A DNA stretch of 64,000 bases from Mesorhizobium sp. M3A.F.Ca.ET.080.04.2.1 (GCF_003952525.1 NZ_CP034451.1:1240001-1304000), one strand, 5' to 3'. Positions 49,052 to 57,520 are shown, numbered from the stretch's first letter. Notes: generated from the sequence alone by a model not told the origin. Numbers and translations are program-made.

Positions 49052-49804
49052 CTATCGATGATCTCGATCTTGGCCAACCACCGCGCGCAAAAGCTCAAAT
49101 AACTCGACTCTCCCGAGGTTCGCCGAAGCCGACCGCAGCAGGTAGTCAAACTTCACCAAAAGTGCCGCATTTCTTCTTGGATTCAACAGTAAGCATTCCG
49201 ACCAAATATCCGCTTCATTGTCGATTGCTGCTGAATACTTCAGAATCCAGTACATTAATATTTGCCTAAAATCCCCAGATACAAAATTTCTATCGGTGTG
49301 CTTCACTTCAACAAGCATCCCTCCGATGGCAAAGTCCCCTGCTCCAGACGCAATCCAGCCCAACCCTGGGATCACGGGGCTTCTTTCCAGTTGCGCCTCG
49401 GGCCTCTGACGTCCAACCCTCTGCAACATAGCGACTAAATTGCGCGCGGCATGGCTTGCTATATACACATCCCATTGATCGAGTTTTTCTGGGATCTTCG
49501 CATCATAGTGCTTTGCTTGACGCTCCGTTGCGATCCGGAGGCAATCTTCCCAACTTGGTGCACTGTGTCCACTGAGAATACCCTCTGCTCGAACTATTGC
49601 GAGCTCAAATAGCATCGCTTTCTGGAGCTTACTATGCTCAACGAGCGTATCCGATATTGGCTTTATACCTGAGAACGAGAACATTTTTCTGTTTAGCGAA
49701 CTCACCAGCCCGCCGGACAGACGGGGAAAAAGCACATCTAGTACCCCCGGTATATCCCGCGCTACAGTCCTCGGATCACGAAGAGGGAGCCGTTCAAGCG
49801 ACAT
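49052..49804 (-). CDS. PD-(D/E)XK nuclease with QxxxY motif, partner of a reverse transcriptase
   Basis: A 250-residue protein. D157, E166 and K168 (GAGDFAIGGMLVEVKHT) form the PD-(D/E)XK catalytic set, and Q181-Y185 (QILMY) the RecB/Cas4-like QxxxY motif. An upstream Glu (FELAIVRAEG, about 67) fits the same superfamily. The N-terminal 150 residues are helical and unassigned. The ATG lies in the last codons of the reverse transcriptase (ATGTCGCTTGA, 11-base overlap), so the two are translationally coupled and probably work together. A frame extending to 49858 is less likely as start. I infer a nucleic-acid-cleaving effector; no homologue can be named without a search. Confidence 0.78.
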   Translation of the reverse strand: MSLERLPLRDPRTVARDIPGVLDVLFPRLSGGLVSSLNRKMFSFSGIKPISDTLVEHSKLQKAMLFELAIVRAEGILSGHSAPSWEDCLRIATERQAKHYDAKIPEKLDQWDVYIASHAARNLVAMLQRVGRQRPEAQLERSPVIPGLGWIASGAGDFAIGGMLVEVKHTDRNFVSGDFRQILMYWILKYSAAIDNEADIWSECLLLNPRRNAALLVKFDYLLRSASANLGRVELFELLRAVVGQDRDHR

Positions 49805-51644
49805 CTTTCGCCCAATCTTCGTAGCAAGATGCAAAGGTAGCGCCACCGGCCGACTCAAACCCGAGCCGCCAAACCTGACCTAACGACCTCCGCAACTGAC
49901 TCCTAGCGTGAGCGCCGTCGTCGCCAAAATTCCCTGCTGCCAGCCAGAGCATCCGCTGCTCATCAGCCCCTAAGTTCTGCCACTGATTTCTCAAACGGGT
50001 GAAGCTCGCACGTTCGCGCCAGTACCTCCAGCAGTCGATACAGGCACGCTTTACCGACTGCGAAGAGGTATGATCGTAGACACCCCGAATAAACGCGCCA
50101 CGCACCTCCGTCCTTTTAAATCGTATTGCACGTAAGAAGTGGAGAATATTTGCCTCAGGCAATAGAAGGTGCGATGCTGTCGACAACACGTCATCAAGCA
50201 ATTGGTCAATATGATCGAACACAGCCTTAAACTCATCATTTGATCTTACTGAATATACCCCTCTCAAGATCTTCGACCAAGAAGCCCTAAACGAATCAAG
50301 ATTCTTAGGATCCAGCAATGTAGCGCACAATTGAGCAGCCACCGCCGGCTCTTGGAACTTCAGGGCACGACCTATTTGTGCTAGCACGAAACTGTCTGGT
50401 TGTGACTTTTCTTTTTCGAGGTCAAGCAAAAACTGGATGTCAATCTCATCGAAAGATTTCTTCAGTTGCTCGTATTCGCCCCGAGCCATGTCGGAATACG
50501 GATCAAAATGCAGATCAAGCTCTCTCAGGGCAACACTTGCGTCTTCGCCGCCACTAAGTTGAGCAGCAATGTAATCAATATAGTGCTTTGCACTCAGTAT
50601 AGTAGTTTTGCTTCGATTCAGCGACAGGCCGTAATCTGCAAGAGAATGCGAGAGCACCGAGAGCGCCTTATAAGCGTCCTGTTGAGAGCTGCAAATCAAG
50701 GTGAAGTCATCGACGTAGCGGTGCCAAACGATGCCTGCATCAGAAAGCGAGAGGTCAATTGGCGTCATCATCACCTCCGCAAGAATCCGGGCGCACTGTC
50801 CTCCCACAGGCAACCCAAACGAACGACCTGCAGCCAATTTACTCAGTATGCGATTGACCTGCAGCGCCACGGTGGAGTCTTTGCTCTCAAGGTCTTTGAC
50901 AACATTTTCCAGTCGATGGTGATATATATGCTCGTAGAAACTTGAGATATCCGTCTGAACAACGACACATCCCTCCTGTTGGAGCGCCTTTTCCTCAAGG
51001 GTAACCTCCTTGTACGCTCGCCATGATCTCGCTCTATCGAAGAACTCAGGGTTCTGGCCTCCAAGACGGTATGAGTGCACCCGAGGGCTCCGATTTCCTT
51101 CGTTTGCTTGGGCGATGGCAAGCCCAAGCCCGTTCAAGTACAGATTCCAAAACGGGTGGATCTTTGTGGTAATGCGAAATCCATGAGATCTCGAAGGGGC
51201 TAGCAATCGTTCAGAGCCGACCGTAAGCTCGTTCATGAATGCAACGGCTTCTTTCTCGGGCTTGTCGTCAACGAACTTGAATAAAGTGAAACAAATTTCG
51301 GACAACTCTTTCGACTTATCTTTGATAAACGCTGCATCTACATCATATGGCAGCGTATCATTCTCGCCAGCCTGACCGATCTCTAAAGCCGCCTGTAAGA
51401 AATGCTCTCGTTTTACTTCCATCTTTACCCCCATTCTGCCCATCAGCCGCCGCAAATCAGGCTGGGAGCCCATCACGCAGTCGGCATGAGGCTGCGACGT
51501 CTCGTGAGATTCGTCCCAGTCGGCCCGCCGAGTAAGTTTGCGACGCAAGTCCCCAAGGGCTGACATTAGGTATAGCGAATTGCGACTACAACCAAGAGGT
51601 CTCGGCTGCTCAACGGCGATCACATAGAAATTGTGCGGCCGCAC
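49794..51644 (-). CDS. reverse transcriptase of the UG/Abi (defence) type
   Basis: A 616-residue protein. The palm motifs are all present: TDISSFYEHI (A, about 231), SFGLPVGGQCARILAEV (B, about 275), WHRYVDDFTLIC (C, YVDD at 310-313) and YGLSLNRSKTTIL (D, about 338). No maturase, integrase or RNase H domain. The C-terminal 200 residues are helical and repeat-like (DLEKEKSQPDSFVLAQIGRALK, ILHFLRAIRFKRTEVRGAFIRG), as in UG/Abi reverse transcriptases with alpha-helical-repeat tails that act in phage defence. The first codon is a GTG at 51644; an ATG at 51566 is an alternative and neither has a good ribosome-binding site. Coupled to the nuclease gene downstream. Confidence 0.85.
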   Translation of the reverse strand: MRPHNFYVIAVEQPRPLGCSRNSLYLMSALGDLRRKLTRRADWDESHETSQPHADCVMGSQPDLRRLMGRMGVKMEVKREHFLQAALEIGQAGENDTLPYDVDAAFIKDKSKELSEICFTLFKFVDDKPEKEAVAFMNELTVGSERLLAPSRSHGFRITTKIHPFWNLYLNGLGLAIAQANEGNRSPRVHSYRLGGQNPEFFDRARSWRAYKEVTLEEKALQQEGCVVVQTDISSFYEHIYHHRLENVVKDLESKDSTVALQVNRILSKLAAGRSFGLPVGGQCARILAEVMMTPIDLSLSDAGIVWHRYVDDFTLICSSQQDAYKALSVLSHSLADYGLSLNRSKTTILSAKHYIDYIAAQLSGGEDASVALRELDLHFDPYSDMARGEYEQLKKSFDEIDIQFLLDLEKEKSQPDSFVLAQIGRALKFQEPAVAAQLCATLLDPKNLDSFRASWSKILRGVYSVRSNDEFKAVFDHIDQLLDDVLSTASHLLLPEANILHFLRAIRFKRTEVRGAFIRGVYDHTSSQSVKRACIDCWRYWRERASFTRLRNQWQNLGADEQRMLWLAAGNFGDDGAHARSQLRRSLGQVWRLGFESAGGATFASCYEDWAKDVA

Positions 51645-51740
51645 GACTGTTTCGTTAGCGCTTGCTGAAAAGCAGTATGGAACACTTCATAGAGGCCGCC
51701 GTTGAGCGCAACGCAGGCGCGAAGGCACATAGAGCAAACT
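51645..51740. promoter_or_regulatory. divergent control region of RT and zinc-ribbon genes
   Basis: A 96-base gap between the reverse transcriptase (leftward) and the zinc-ribbon gene (rightward). A template RNA for the reverse transcriptase could begin here, but no structure was recognised. Confidence 0.35.
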
Positions 51741-51926
51741 ATGACCAAGCTGTCCCGTATTCCGCCTCTTAGCAAAACGGGAAAGAAGCACGGCGGTGAT
51801 CCGACCGATGATCAGGGCCGCTTCTACCTGTGCCCGATCTGTGGGCAGCAGGTCGATAAGCGAGATCTACGACAGGTCATCTGGCACGAGAAGCAAGGGC
51901 ACGAACCGCTCGAATTGGACATGTAA
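51741..51926 (+). CDS. small zinc-ribbon-like protein
   Basis: A 61-residue protein: a basic N-terminal half (TKLSRIPPLSKTGKKHGGD), then FYLCPICGQQVDKRDLRQVIWHEKQGHEPLELDM with a CxxC pair and WH/GH histidines. The same core is encoded at 29368-29559. It sits between the reverse transcriptase and the AlbA_2 gene on the opposite strand, so it may be an older resident and not part of the system. Confidence 0.72.
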   Translation: MTKLSRIPPLSKTGKKHGGDPTDDQGRFYLCPICGQQVDKRDLRQVIWHEKQGHEPLELDM

Positions 51927-52000
51927 GCGCAGGCGACCAGCCCGCGACGATTCAGTTTGCACCTCGTGCTCGAAACGCATTCTGCTAGAGCAGGTCTGCC

Positions 52001-53152
52001 TTATCCCCCGCTGTCTTCACTCTCGTCCGAGAGGGCGTCCATTGACACCAAGAGCTCCCGCGCACTGACCTTCCGCACGGGACCCGCAACGTCAAACTGG
52101 TGCTCTATCAGTATCGGGGTCGGAATCTCATTGGCCAAGATGCGAGCCCGAAGAAGATAGCTCCCCGGGCTCGTGGGCAGGAGTGCCAAATCCTCTTCAG
52201 CGCGAACCGTCTGGCCTGGCCGTATCGTTCCTATGGTTATATGAGCCACCGGCTCGCAACCGCGATCATCGACAACCATGAGCTGGTTAGCACGCTCCAG
52301 CTTGAGCTGGGCTAAGTAGGAGGTGCCTGGCACCTCGGGCATGCAGTCGGCCCGAAGCATCGACATCGCCTCTCCTTCCGGGCAATTGCAAGTCACTTCG
52401 AGATGTGTATCTCCGAGGGAGAACTCAGAATTGTTGGACAACAATAACCTAACCTGTATCACCCGCCTCCAACTTGAGTAATAGTAAGCACCGTCTCTCC
52501 AATAGTTCTTGTTCGAAAGAGGTCTTGGGAAGGCGAACATTTCGTTCCGATTTTCGGCGAAATCAGGCAATTTTTCTGGGAAGGTCAGGAACTCCCTTTC
52601 GAAGCTACTCGGCAAAGGCTGGTTCTCGGGGCCATGGAATGACAGCAAAACCCGAGCTTCGCTCCGCGCCACGTTGGCTGCTCCCATCATCGCGATCTCT
52701 CGAGGTGACGCAATCGCGGTGGCACTCCCTCGGCGGATATACACTGCGTCCTTGGTCAACTTGCCGTAGGCCCTCTTGAGGTAGAAGGGCCGTTGCTGCT
52801 TCGGTATGGAAATCACGGCTATGTGCTGGCCTTCGAACAGTCCTTCCTCGTAACGGAAGTTCAGCTTGCTCTCGAGCTTTCCATTTACGAATTCTTGGAG
52901 GCGAGAGTCATCGATGGCGCCTTCTGAGGACAATCCAACCACTTCCGCCGGATGGGGAGGGTTTTCCCTAAACCCCACTAGTATGTAACCGGTACCGTCC
53001 CGGTGCGCGTTGGCCAGCGCTAGGATGTCCTTTAGAATTTCCGACTTCTCTTCATCGCTGGCGCTGGCAAATGGATAGCGCTCCGCCTTATAGTCCAAGT
53101 CGGCCCCCTCGCCCCTGCAGCGCAACTCCTCCAGCAATGCGTTGGTTAGCAT
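52001..53152 (-). CDS. AlbA_2 (Schlafen-like) domain protein
   Basis: A 383-residue protein. The N-terminal AlbA_2 domain (about 5-145) has DLDYKAERYPF, EILKDILALANAHRDGTGYILVGFREN and GLFEGQHIAVISIP, with KDAVYIRRGSATAIASPREI at its end. AlbA_2 proteins are putative nucleic-acid-binding or Schlafen-like proteins, frequent in defence islands. The C-terminal 230 residues are beta-rich and unassigned (VIQVRLLLSNNSEFSLGDTHLEVTCNCPEGE). It lies upstream of the reverse transcriptase on the same strand, but with a 356-base gap containing an opposite gene, so linkage is by island only. Confidence 0.8.
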   Translation of the reverse strand: MLTNALLEELRCRGEGADLDYKAERYPFASASDEEKSEILKDILALANAHRDGTGYILVGFRENPPHPAEVVGLSSEGAIDDSRLQEFVNGKLESKLNFRYEEGLFEGQHIAVISIPKQQRPFYLKRAYGKLTKDAVYIRRGSATAIASPREIAMMGAANVARSEARVLLSFHGPENQPLPSSFEREFLTFPEKLPDFAENRNEMFAFPRPLSNKNYWRDGAYYYSSWRRVIQVRLLLSNNSEFSLGDTHLEVTCNCPEGEAMSMLRADCMPEVPGTSYLAQLKLERANQLMVVDDRGCEPVAHITIGTIRPGQTVRAEEDLALLPTSPGSYLLRARILANEIPTPILIEHQFDVAGPVRKVSARELLVSMDALSDESEDSGG

Positions 53153-53167
53153 CTGATAGGCATCCCC

Positions 53168-53794
53168 TCACCGATGCGACGTCGCAAGCTTCAGCGCCAG
53201 GCCCACGAACACCAGTCCGGCGATCTTGTTCAGCCACAGCTGCCCCCGGTCGGACTGGCGCAGCCAGCGGCTGAGCGTTCCGGCCAGCATCGAGATCAGC
53301 GTGAACGACAAGAAGGCGCAGAGGATGAAGATGGCGCCGAGCAGCAGCATCTGGGCGACGATGCTGCCGCGCTCCGGATGGGTGAACTGCGGCAGGAAGG
53401 CGAGGAAGAAGATCGCCACCTTCGGGTTGGTCACGTTCATGACGATGCCGCGCAGATACATCTGCCGCATCGGCTTGGCTTTGCCGGCGGCGCTTGCCAG
53501 CGCCTCGGGCCTGGCGCGAAAGGCCTTGTAGGCGAGATAGATCAGATAGGCCGCGCCGATGATCTTCAGCGCGTCGAAGGCGGCTTGCGAGGTCTGGAAG
53601 ATGGCCGCCACGCCGATGGCGACCGCAACGGTGTGGACGATCAGCCCGGTGCAGAGGCCGAGGGTGACGAACACGCCCACCATGCGGCCATAAAGCGCCG
53701 ACTGGATGAGCACGAACAGATTGTCGGGCCCAGGCACAAAGGCCAGCAGCGTCGCGGCCGCGGCAAAGGCAACGATCGTGTCGAGTGGCAGCAT
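53168..53794 (-). CDS. LysE/RhtB-family amino acid exporter
   Basis: A 208-residue membrane protein of the RhtB group: TIVAFAAAATLLAFVPGPDNLFVLIQSALYG with the GPDN signature, GLCTGLIVHTVAVAIGVAAI, then AYLIYLAYKAFRAR and FLRGIVMNVTNPKVAIFFLAFLPQF-type segments, about six helices. These export neutral amino acids or homoserine lactones. The start is chosen by GGGAAG before the ATG; the upstream frame is non-coding. It marks the right border of the A+T-richer defence island. Confidence 0.92.
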   Translation of the reverse strand: MLPLDTIVAFAAAATLLAFVPGPDNLFVLIQSALYGRMVGVFVTLGLCTGLIVHTVAVAIGVAAIFQTSQAAFDALKIIGAAYLIYLAYKAFRARPEALASAAGKAKPMRQMYLRGIVMNVTNPKVAIFFLAFLPQFTHPERGSIVAQMLLLGAIFILCAFLSFTLISMLAGTLSRWLRQSDRGQLWLNKIAGLVFVGLALKLATSHR

Positions 53795-54259
53795 CGCCGT
53801 GGCTTCCCGTTTCGGATGCGGTCTTGTGCACCATCGGCACGGCTTATGCAAAGGTCGCGGCGGTGCGCTGGACGGATGCAGCGATCCTATGTTCGACACC
53901 CCAAGGGCCAGGAACCAAGGCCCTGCTGTCAGTCGGCCATGATCCTTCAAGATTTTCCAGCGTCGTGGGAGCCCTCAGTGCGATCGGCATCCTCGCCTAC
54001 CGGTGCCTCGTCGCGGTTGTCAGTGTCGGTGGTTTCAGCGTTGCCGGCAGTGACCTGCTACCGGGCCGATCCGGAAAGCCGCAAGGGCCGCCGCAGGAAC
54101 GGGCCGAAGGACCAGGGCTTTCAGCTCACGCTTTATTGAGAGATCGGCAATCAAGCGCGCTTGTCATCGTCGTGATGACTGGCTGCGCAGCCCTTGTCGA
54201 GGGCGACGCCGCCTATGTCCGTCGGCGCAGGCCGCACAGGCCAGTGCTGCAGTGTCGCT

Positions 54260-54442
54260 TCACCGGCGCGAGGAGCCAGGCAAATTGCGGCCGTCGGCGA
54301 AGCGCGCTCTTCGCTTGCTCGCGACCTGCATCGCCGGCGTCCAGCCAAGGCCGCGGCATGCGATCCAAAGCAGAACGGCCTGACCGGCCAAGCCGACGAC
54401 AATCGACGTAACGGCAATGCCCGAGATGATATCGGCATCCAT
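54260..54442 (-). CDS. possible small membrane protein
   Basis: A 60-residue frame with one hydrophobic helix (IISGIAVTSIVVGLAGQAVLLWIACRG) and a basic tail. The ribosome-binding site is weak and overlapping frames are equally open; kept as a low-confidence call. Confidence 0.3.
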   Translation of the reverse strand: MDADIISGIAVTSIVVGLAGQAVLLWIACRGLGWTPAMQVASKRRARFADGRNLPGSSRR

Positions 54443-54464
54443 GTTCGAGAGCCCCCGCCCCGCC

Positions 54465-54572
54465 TAAAACGCGCCGCGCTGAACCGGGTTCAGGCGGCGC
54501 GCTTCAGGTCTTCGTGTCGATGCACGTCGTTGCCCCAGTACCGCCCACACATCCGAGCGACATGCATTAACT
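54465..54572. repeat. family B palindromic repeat
   Basis: AAAACGCGCCGCGCTGAACCGGGTTCAGGCGGCGCGCTTCAGG then GCACGTCGTTGCCCC...GAGCGACATGC. Confidence 0.85.
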
Positions 54573-54727
54573 TATGGCGTGAAGTATTGATCCCAATCGC
54601 GTCTGAGTCGAGGGCCGCCGCCTACTGCAATAAATGGACTTAGCCAAAAGGCGTATAGTGTGAGCGGCGCCGCATTTTTAAGCAAATTCAGCAAACGCAG
54701 CGGTTTTTCCTCTGGCGCCGTGCCTTT

Positions 54728-54895
54728 CGTCATCCCAGGGCGGAGCAAGCAGCGAAGCGACGCGCGCAGACCCTGGGACCCATACCGTTACCTGCGTGCG
54801 TTGCGACGATGCGGAATTTCTGCCCCGCCGCGTTCCACGGCGAGCGTCACGGCATGGATCCTCGGGTCAAGCCCGAGGATGACGAAGCGTCGGCG
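54728..54895. repeat. family C repeat (CATCCCAGGG type)
   Basis: TCATCCCAGGG-CGGAGCAAGCAGCGAAGC-GACGCGCGCAGACCCTGGGA, later CATGGATCCTCGGGTCAAGCCCGAGGATGACGA. This composite is common between genes of Rhizobiales. Confidence 0.75.
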
Positions 54896-54904
54896 GCGCC
54901 GCCC

Positions 54905-55339
54905 CTACGCCTCCAGCGTCGGCTGGGTGTTGACCTCCAGCGCCTCTTCCGCCTCGTCCTCGTCGCCGAGAACCTCGCCCTTCACCGCCAGCGGGCGGCC
55001 GATCCAGATCGGGTCGAGCGTATGGTCACGCTTGGGGTTGGTGGTGTTGGGGTGGATGAGAATGCTCAGGCCGCCGTGGTTCAGCATCAGCCACGGCACG
55101 ATCGAAGCGAAAATCTCGTTGGCGAAGGAGACCTGGTACATGGCCTGCTGGTGCGGGCCGACCGGCTCGTCGCGCCAATCGCCCAGCCGCACGCGGAAGC
55201 TTTCGCCGATGCGCTGGCGCAGCCATTCGGCATGCCGCCGCTCGGCCTGCCCGTCATAGTAGATATGGGCGTGATAGCTGGCGATCTCGGCGAGCCGGCG
55301 CGGACTGTGCGACTTCGAACCCGCGGCGTCTTCGTTCAT
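54905..55339 (-). CDS. DOPA 4,5-dioxygenase-family protein
   Basis: A 144-residue protein matching the DOPA-dioxygenase family: YHAHIYYDGQAERRHAEWLRQRIGESF, GDWRDEPVGPHQQAMYQVSFA and FASIVPWLMLNHGGLSILIHPNTTNPKRDHTLDPIWIGRPL. The HAHIYY, GPH, NHG and HPN histidines are the expected metal ligands. Fungal and plant members open the ring of DOPA in betalain synthesis; bacterial members have unknown substrates, probably other catechols. GGGGAGAATTGAG precedes the ATG. Confidence 0.88.
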   Translation of the reverse strand: MNEDAAGSKSHSPRRLAEIASYHAHIYYDGQAERRHAEWLRQRIGESFRVRLGDWRDEPVGPHQQAMYQVSFANEIFASIVPWLMLNHGGLSILIHPNTTNPKRDHTLDPIWIGRPLAVKGEVLGDEDEAEEALEVNTQPTLEA

Positions 55340-55494
55340 CTCAATTCTCCCCTTCGACGATGGCCGCCCGGCGGAATTCCCCCCGCAGGGCCGCGCTGCG
55401 GGCCCTGCCCGCAGGCGGATGCCGGCTCATGGGTGGCGTTGGCGCTCCAGGCCGCATGGCCGGCCGATGTGAGCTGTTCGGAAGCGTCGTTCAT
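55336..55494 (-). CDS. possible short leader ORF before the dioxygenase
   Basis: A 52-residue frame starting at an ATG with GGGAGAGAAC in front. Its stop overlaps the dioxygenase start (AGATGA). The sequence (MNDASEQLTSAGHAAWSANATHEPASACGQ) is of low complexity; it could be a coupled small protein or a chance frame. Confidence 0.3.
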   Translation of the reverse strand: MNDASEQLTSAGHAAWSANATHEPASACGQGPQRGPAGGIPPGGHRRRGELR

Positions 55495-55749
55495 GTTCTC
55501 TCCCGGGTCGCGCCACGCCTGTCGCCATGTGACCGCGGGAACAAGATATCGCTTGCCCGGCATCGTCAACAGCCATCCGAACGGCCGAAGCGACGAGCTG
55601 CTGTCTCAGTCCCTGCCCCGGCTCCCCCGACTCCCCGGATTCCGGCCGCCTGCCGGGAACCAAATGGCGGGCAAGACTGTTCAGCTTTCACTTTGATCCG
55701 ACGCCGACCTGCCCGGCCGGGCACGCGGCGATGTCGAGGAGTCCCCATC

Positions 55750-56190
55750 ATGAAGATTTCGTCCAGGTTCCGTTCCATCGCGTTTGCCGCCATCGCCGCC
55801 GGCAGCGTCGGCCTTGCCGGCGCCGCACATGCCGACACCGGCACGATCCGCTTCGCCGTCTACAAGGCGGCCTTCTTCGTCGGCGGCTCGGGTGGCGAGG
55901 GCACGCTGACCTTCCACGGCCGCCGCTATCCGATCACGATCGGCGGCATCTCGGGCGGCCTCGCCTTCGGGGCGTCCAAGACCTACTTCAAGGGCAAGGT
56001 GCGCAACATTCGCCGCGCCCGCGACGTCACGGGCGTCTATGGTGCTGCCGGCGGCGGCGGCGCGCTGGGCAAAGGCGCGCAGGTCATCGTCATGACCAAC
56101 GACAAGGGCGCCGAGCTCGAACTCACAGGCCGGCAGGTGGGCCTGCAGGTCAATGCCGACCTCAGCGGCATGAGCATCACGGTGAAATAG
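55750..56190 (+). CDS. exported Gly-rich hypothetical protein
   Basis: A 146-residue protein with a signal peptide (1-28, ending AHADT), then a beta-rich domain: TIRFAVYKAAFFVGGSGGEGTLTFHGRRYPITIGGISGGLAFGASKTYFKGKVRNI, DVTGVYGAAGGGGALGKGAQVIVMTNDKGAELELTGRQVGLQVNADLSGMSITV. The pattern recalls small lipid- or envelope-associated beta barrels (SYLF/EipA-like) but is not clearly any of them. Stand-alone. Confidence 0.7.
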   Translation: MKISSRFRSIAFAAIAAGSVGLAGAAHADTGTIRFAVYKAAFFVGGSGGEGTLTFHGRRYPITIGGISGGLAFGASKTYFKGKVRNIRRARDVTGVYGAAGGGGALGKGAQVIVMTNDKGAELELTGRQVGLQVNADLSGMSITVK

Positions 56191-56239
56191 CCGGCACCAG
56201 AATGCGGAGCGCCGCCTCCTGGCGAGGCGGCGCGGTTTC

Positions 56240-56533
56240 TCACTTGTTGGCGTGGGCCGACGGCGCCGTCTTGCCTTCAGTGGCCGACGGCATGCTCCTG
56301 ATCGAGGCGCCCGTCTGGGTATCGGTGGCCGGCACGGTGGCGTCTTCGCCGGACAGCGGGCTACCCTGTCCGACCACATCCTCGCCGGTGGGAGCCTTGT
56401 TGTTGATGCCGTTCTGGAACGGCTGGCTGTCGGTGGTCAGGCCGCCAGCCTCGGTGGCGGTCAAGAGGTGATCGGCTGCCGACGCGGGGCCGGCAAGCAG
56501 CGTGAACGCTGCAAGGATGACGAAGGTTCGCAT
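56240..56533 (-). CDS. small exported hypothetical protein
   Basis: A 97-residue protein with a signal peptide (MRTFVILAAFTLLAGPASAA, 1-20) and an acidic, Thr/Gly/Pro-rich, probably disordered remainder (TDSQPFQNGINNKAPTGEDVVGQGSPLSGED). The start follows from the signal peptide. No family recognised. Converges on the gene at 55750. Confidence 0.65.
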   Translation of the reverse strand: MRTFVILAAFTLLAGPASAADHLLTATEAGGLTTDSQPFQNGINNKAPTGEDVVGQGSPLSGEDATVPATDTQTGASIRSMPSATEGKTAPSAHANK

Positions 56534-56735
56534 GAGGGGTCTCCAATGGGAGTTCAACGTCCCATGCGGCGCCCGACCTTGGGCTGTGCGGAAGGCCGAA
56601 AGCGGCAGGGACGGCCGTCCCTTCATGGCTTCAACGCCGCGCTTCAGCGCCCTGTTCCCGAAAAACGTCCGTGCGGCGCGCGTCGAGGCCGCGGTCTCGC
56701 CCTGCCCGGCGCCGGCGGTTGAGCCTGGCCCGGCG

Positions 56736-57488
56736 TCATATCACCGCGGTGACCCTGCCCGCCGCGTCGAGGCGGCAGCCGACTTTGGCCTGCCGGATTT
56801 CGATGCCGCCTTGCCTTGCGTAGTCTATGCGCACCTCGATGGGGGCATTGAGTCCGCCTCCGCGCCGGCGCAAAAGGCCGGCGCTTGCCACGTAGACACG
56901 CATGGCGCCGAGCGGCCTGGCGGCGGTCATGATCGCCGCGCGGCAGGTGCGCACCACGGCGGCCGGCGTGCCGGGGATCGCTTTCAACGGCGACAGCGGC
57001 GCGACGGGATAGCCCTTGGTGGCCCGCTGCAAATCGCCCTCGCCGGCCTTGGAGGGCCTCAGCGCGCGCGGCAGGGCGATGGGCTTTCCGGCGCCCTTGG
57101 CCGAGGGAGCGGCCGTCGTGACCGCGTCGGGACTGGCAGCCGATGCGCTTGCGGCGGCTGATGGATTGGCGCTGACGCCTGCCGACACGCCAGCGCTTGC
57201 GGCGGCTGATGGATCGGCGCTGACGCCTGCCGAGACGCCAGCGCTTGCGCTGCCCAGATTGGCGCCGGCGCTGACGCCCGTGCCGCCGGTGCCGGTCGAT
57301 GCACCGACATTCGCACCGCCGACGCCGTCGGCGCTCGCGCCGACCCCGACGGAGGCGCCTTGCGAACCGGCGCTCACGCCAGCGTTCGCCCCGACGCCGC
57401 CGACGCTGGCGCCCACGCCCGCTTCAAGAGCCAAGGCCGGCCCGGTCGAGATTCCGATCGCCAGCGCGGCCGCAAGATAGTTTTTCAT
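56736..57488 (-). CDS. exported protein with Ala/Gly/Ser/Val repeats
   Basis: A 250-residue protein with a signal peptide (MKNYLAAALAIGISTGPALAL), a repeat region (about 22-125) of GVSAG, GVGAS, GANVGAS and SADPSAAASAG units, and a C-terminal folded part (LSPLKAIPGTPAAVVRTCRAAIMTAARPLGAMRVYVASAGLL) with two Cys. AGGAGG lies 6 bases before the ATG. The repeats should make an elastic or disordered arm. Presumably surface or periplasmic. Next gene upstream on the same strand is the polysaccharide-export-like protein. Confidence 0.72.
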   Translation of the reverse strand: MKNYLAAALAIGISTGPALALEAGVGASVGGVGANAGVSAGSQGASVGVGASADGVGGANVGASTGTGGTGVSAGANLGSASAGVSAGVSADPSAAASAGVSAGVSANPSAAASASAASPDAVTTAAPSAKGAGKPIALPRALRPSKAGEGDLQRATKGYPVAPLSPLKAIPGTPAAVVRTCRAAIMTAARPLGAMRVYVASAGLLRRRGGGLNAPIEVRIDYARQGGIEIRQAKVGCRLDAAGRVTAVI

Positions 57489-57520
57489 GGCCATCCTCCT
57501 GCTGCGGCATGCATCTCGCC

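Larger units (their letters stand above)
53795..54904. other. gene-poor stretch with repeats
   Basis: Apart from a weak 60-residue frame (54260-54442), no gene is supported. It contains a family B repeat (54465-54572) and a CATCCCAGGGCGGAGCAAGC-type repeat (54728-54895) with TCGGGCTTGACCCGA-like and CCCAGGG/CCCTGGG arms. Confidence 0.5.

Noticed and set aside
49052..49804. Nuclease as Cas4 of a CRISPR adaptation module with RT-Cas1
   Set aside because: No Cas1, Cas2 or repeat array is present, the four Cys of Cas4 are absent, and the RT lacks a Cas1 fusion.
49794..51644. Group II intron or retron reverse transcriptase
   Set aside because: No maturase/HNH domain, no intron domain V-like structure seen, and no recognisable msr/msd stem next to the gene.
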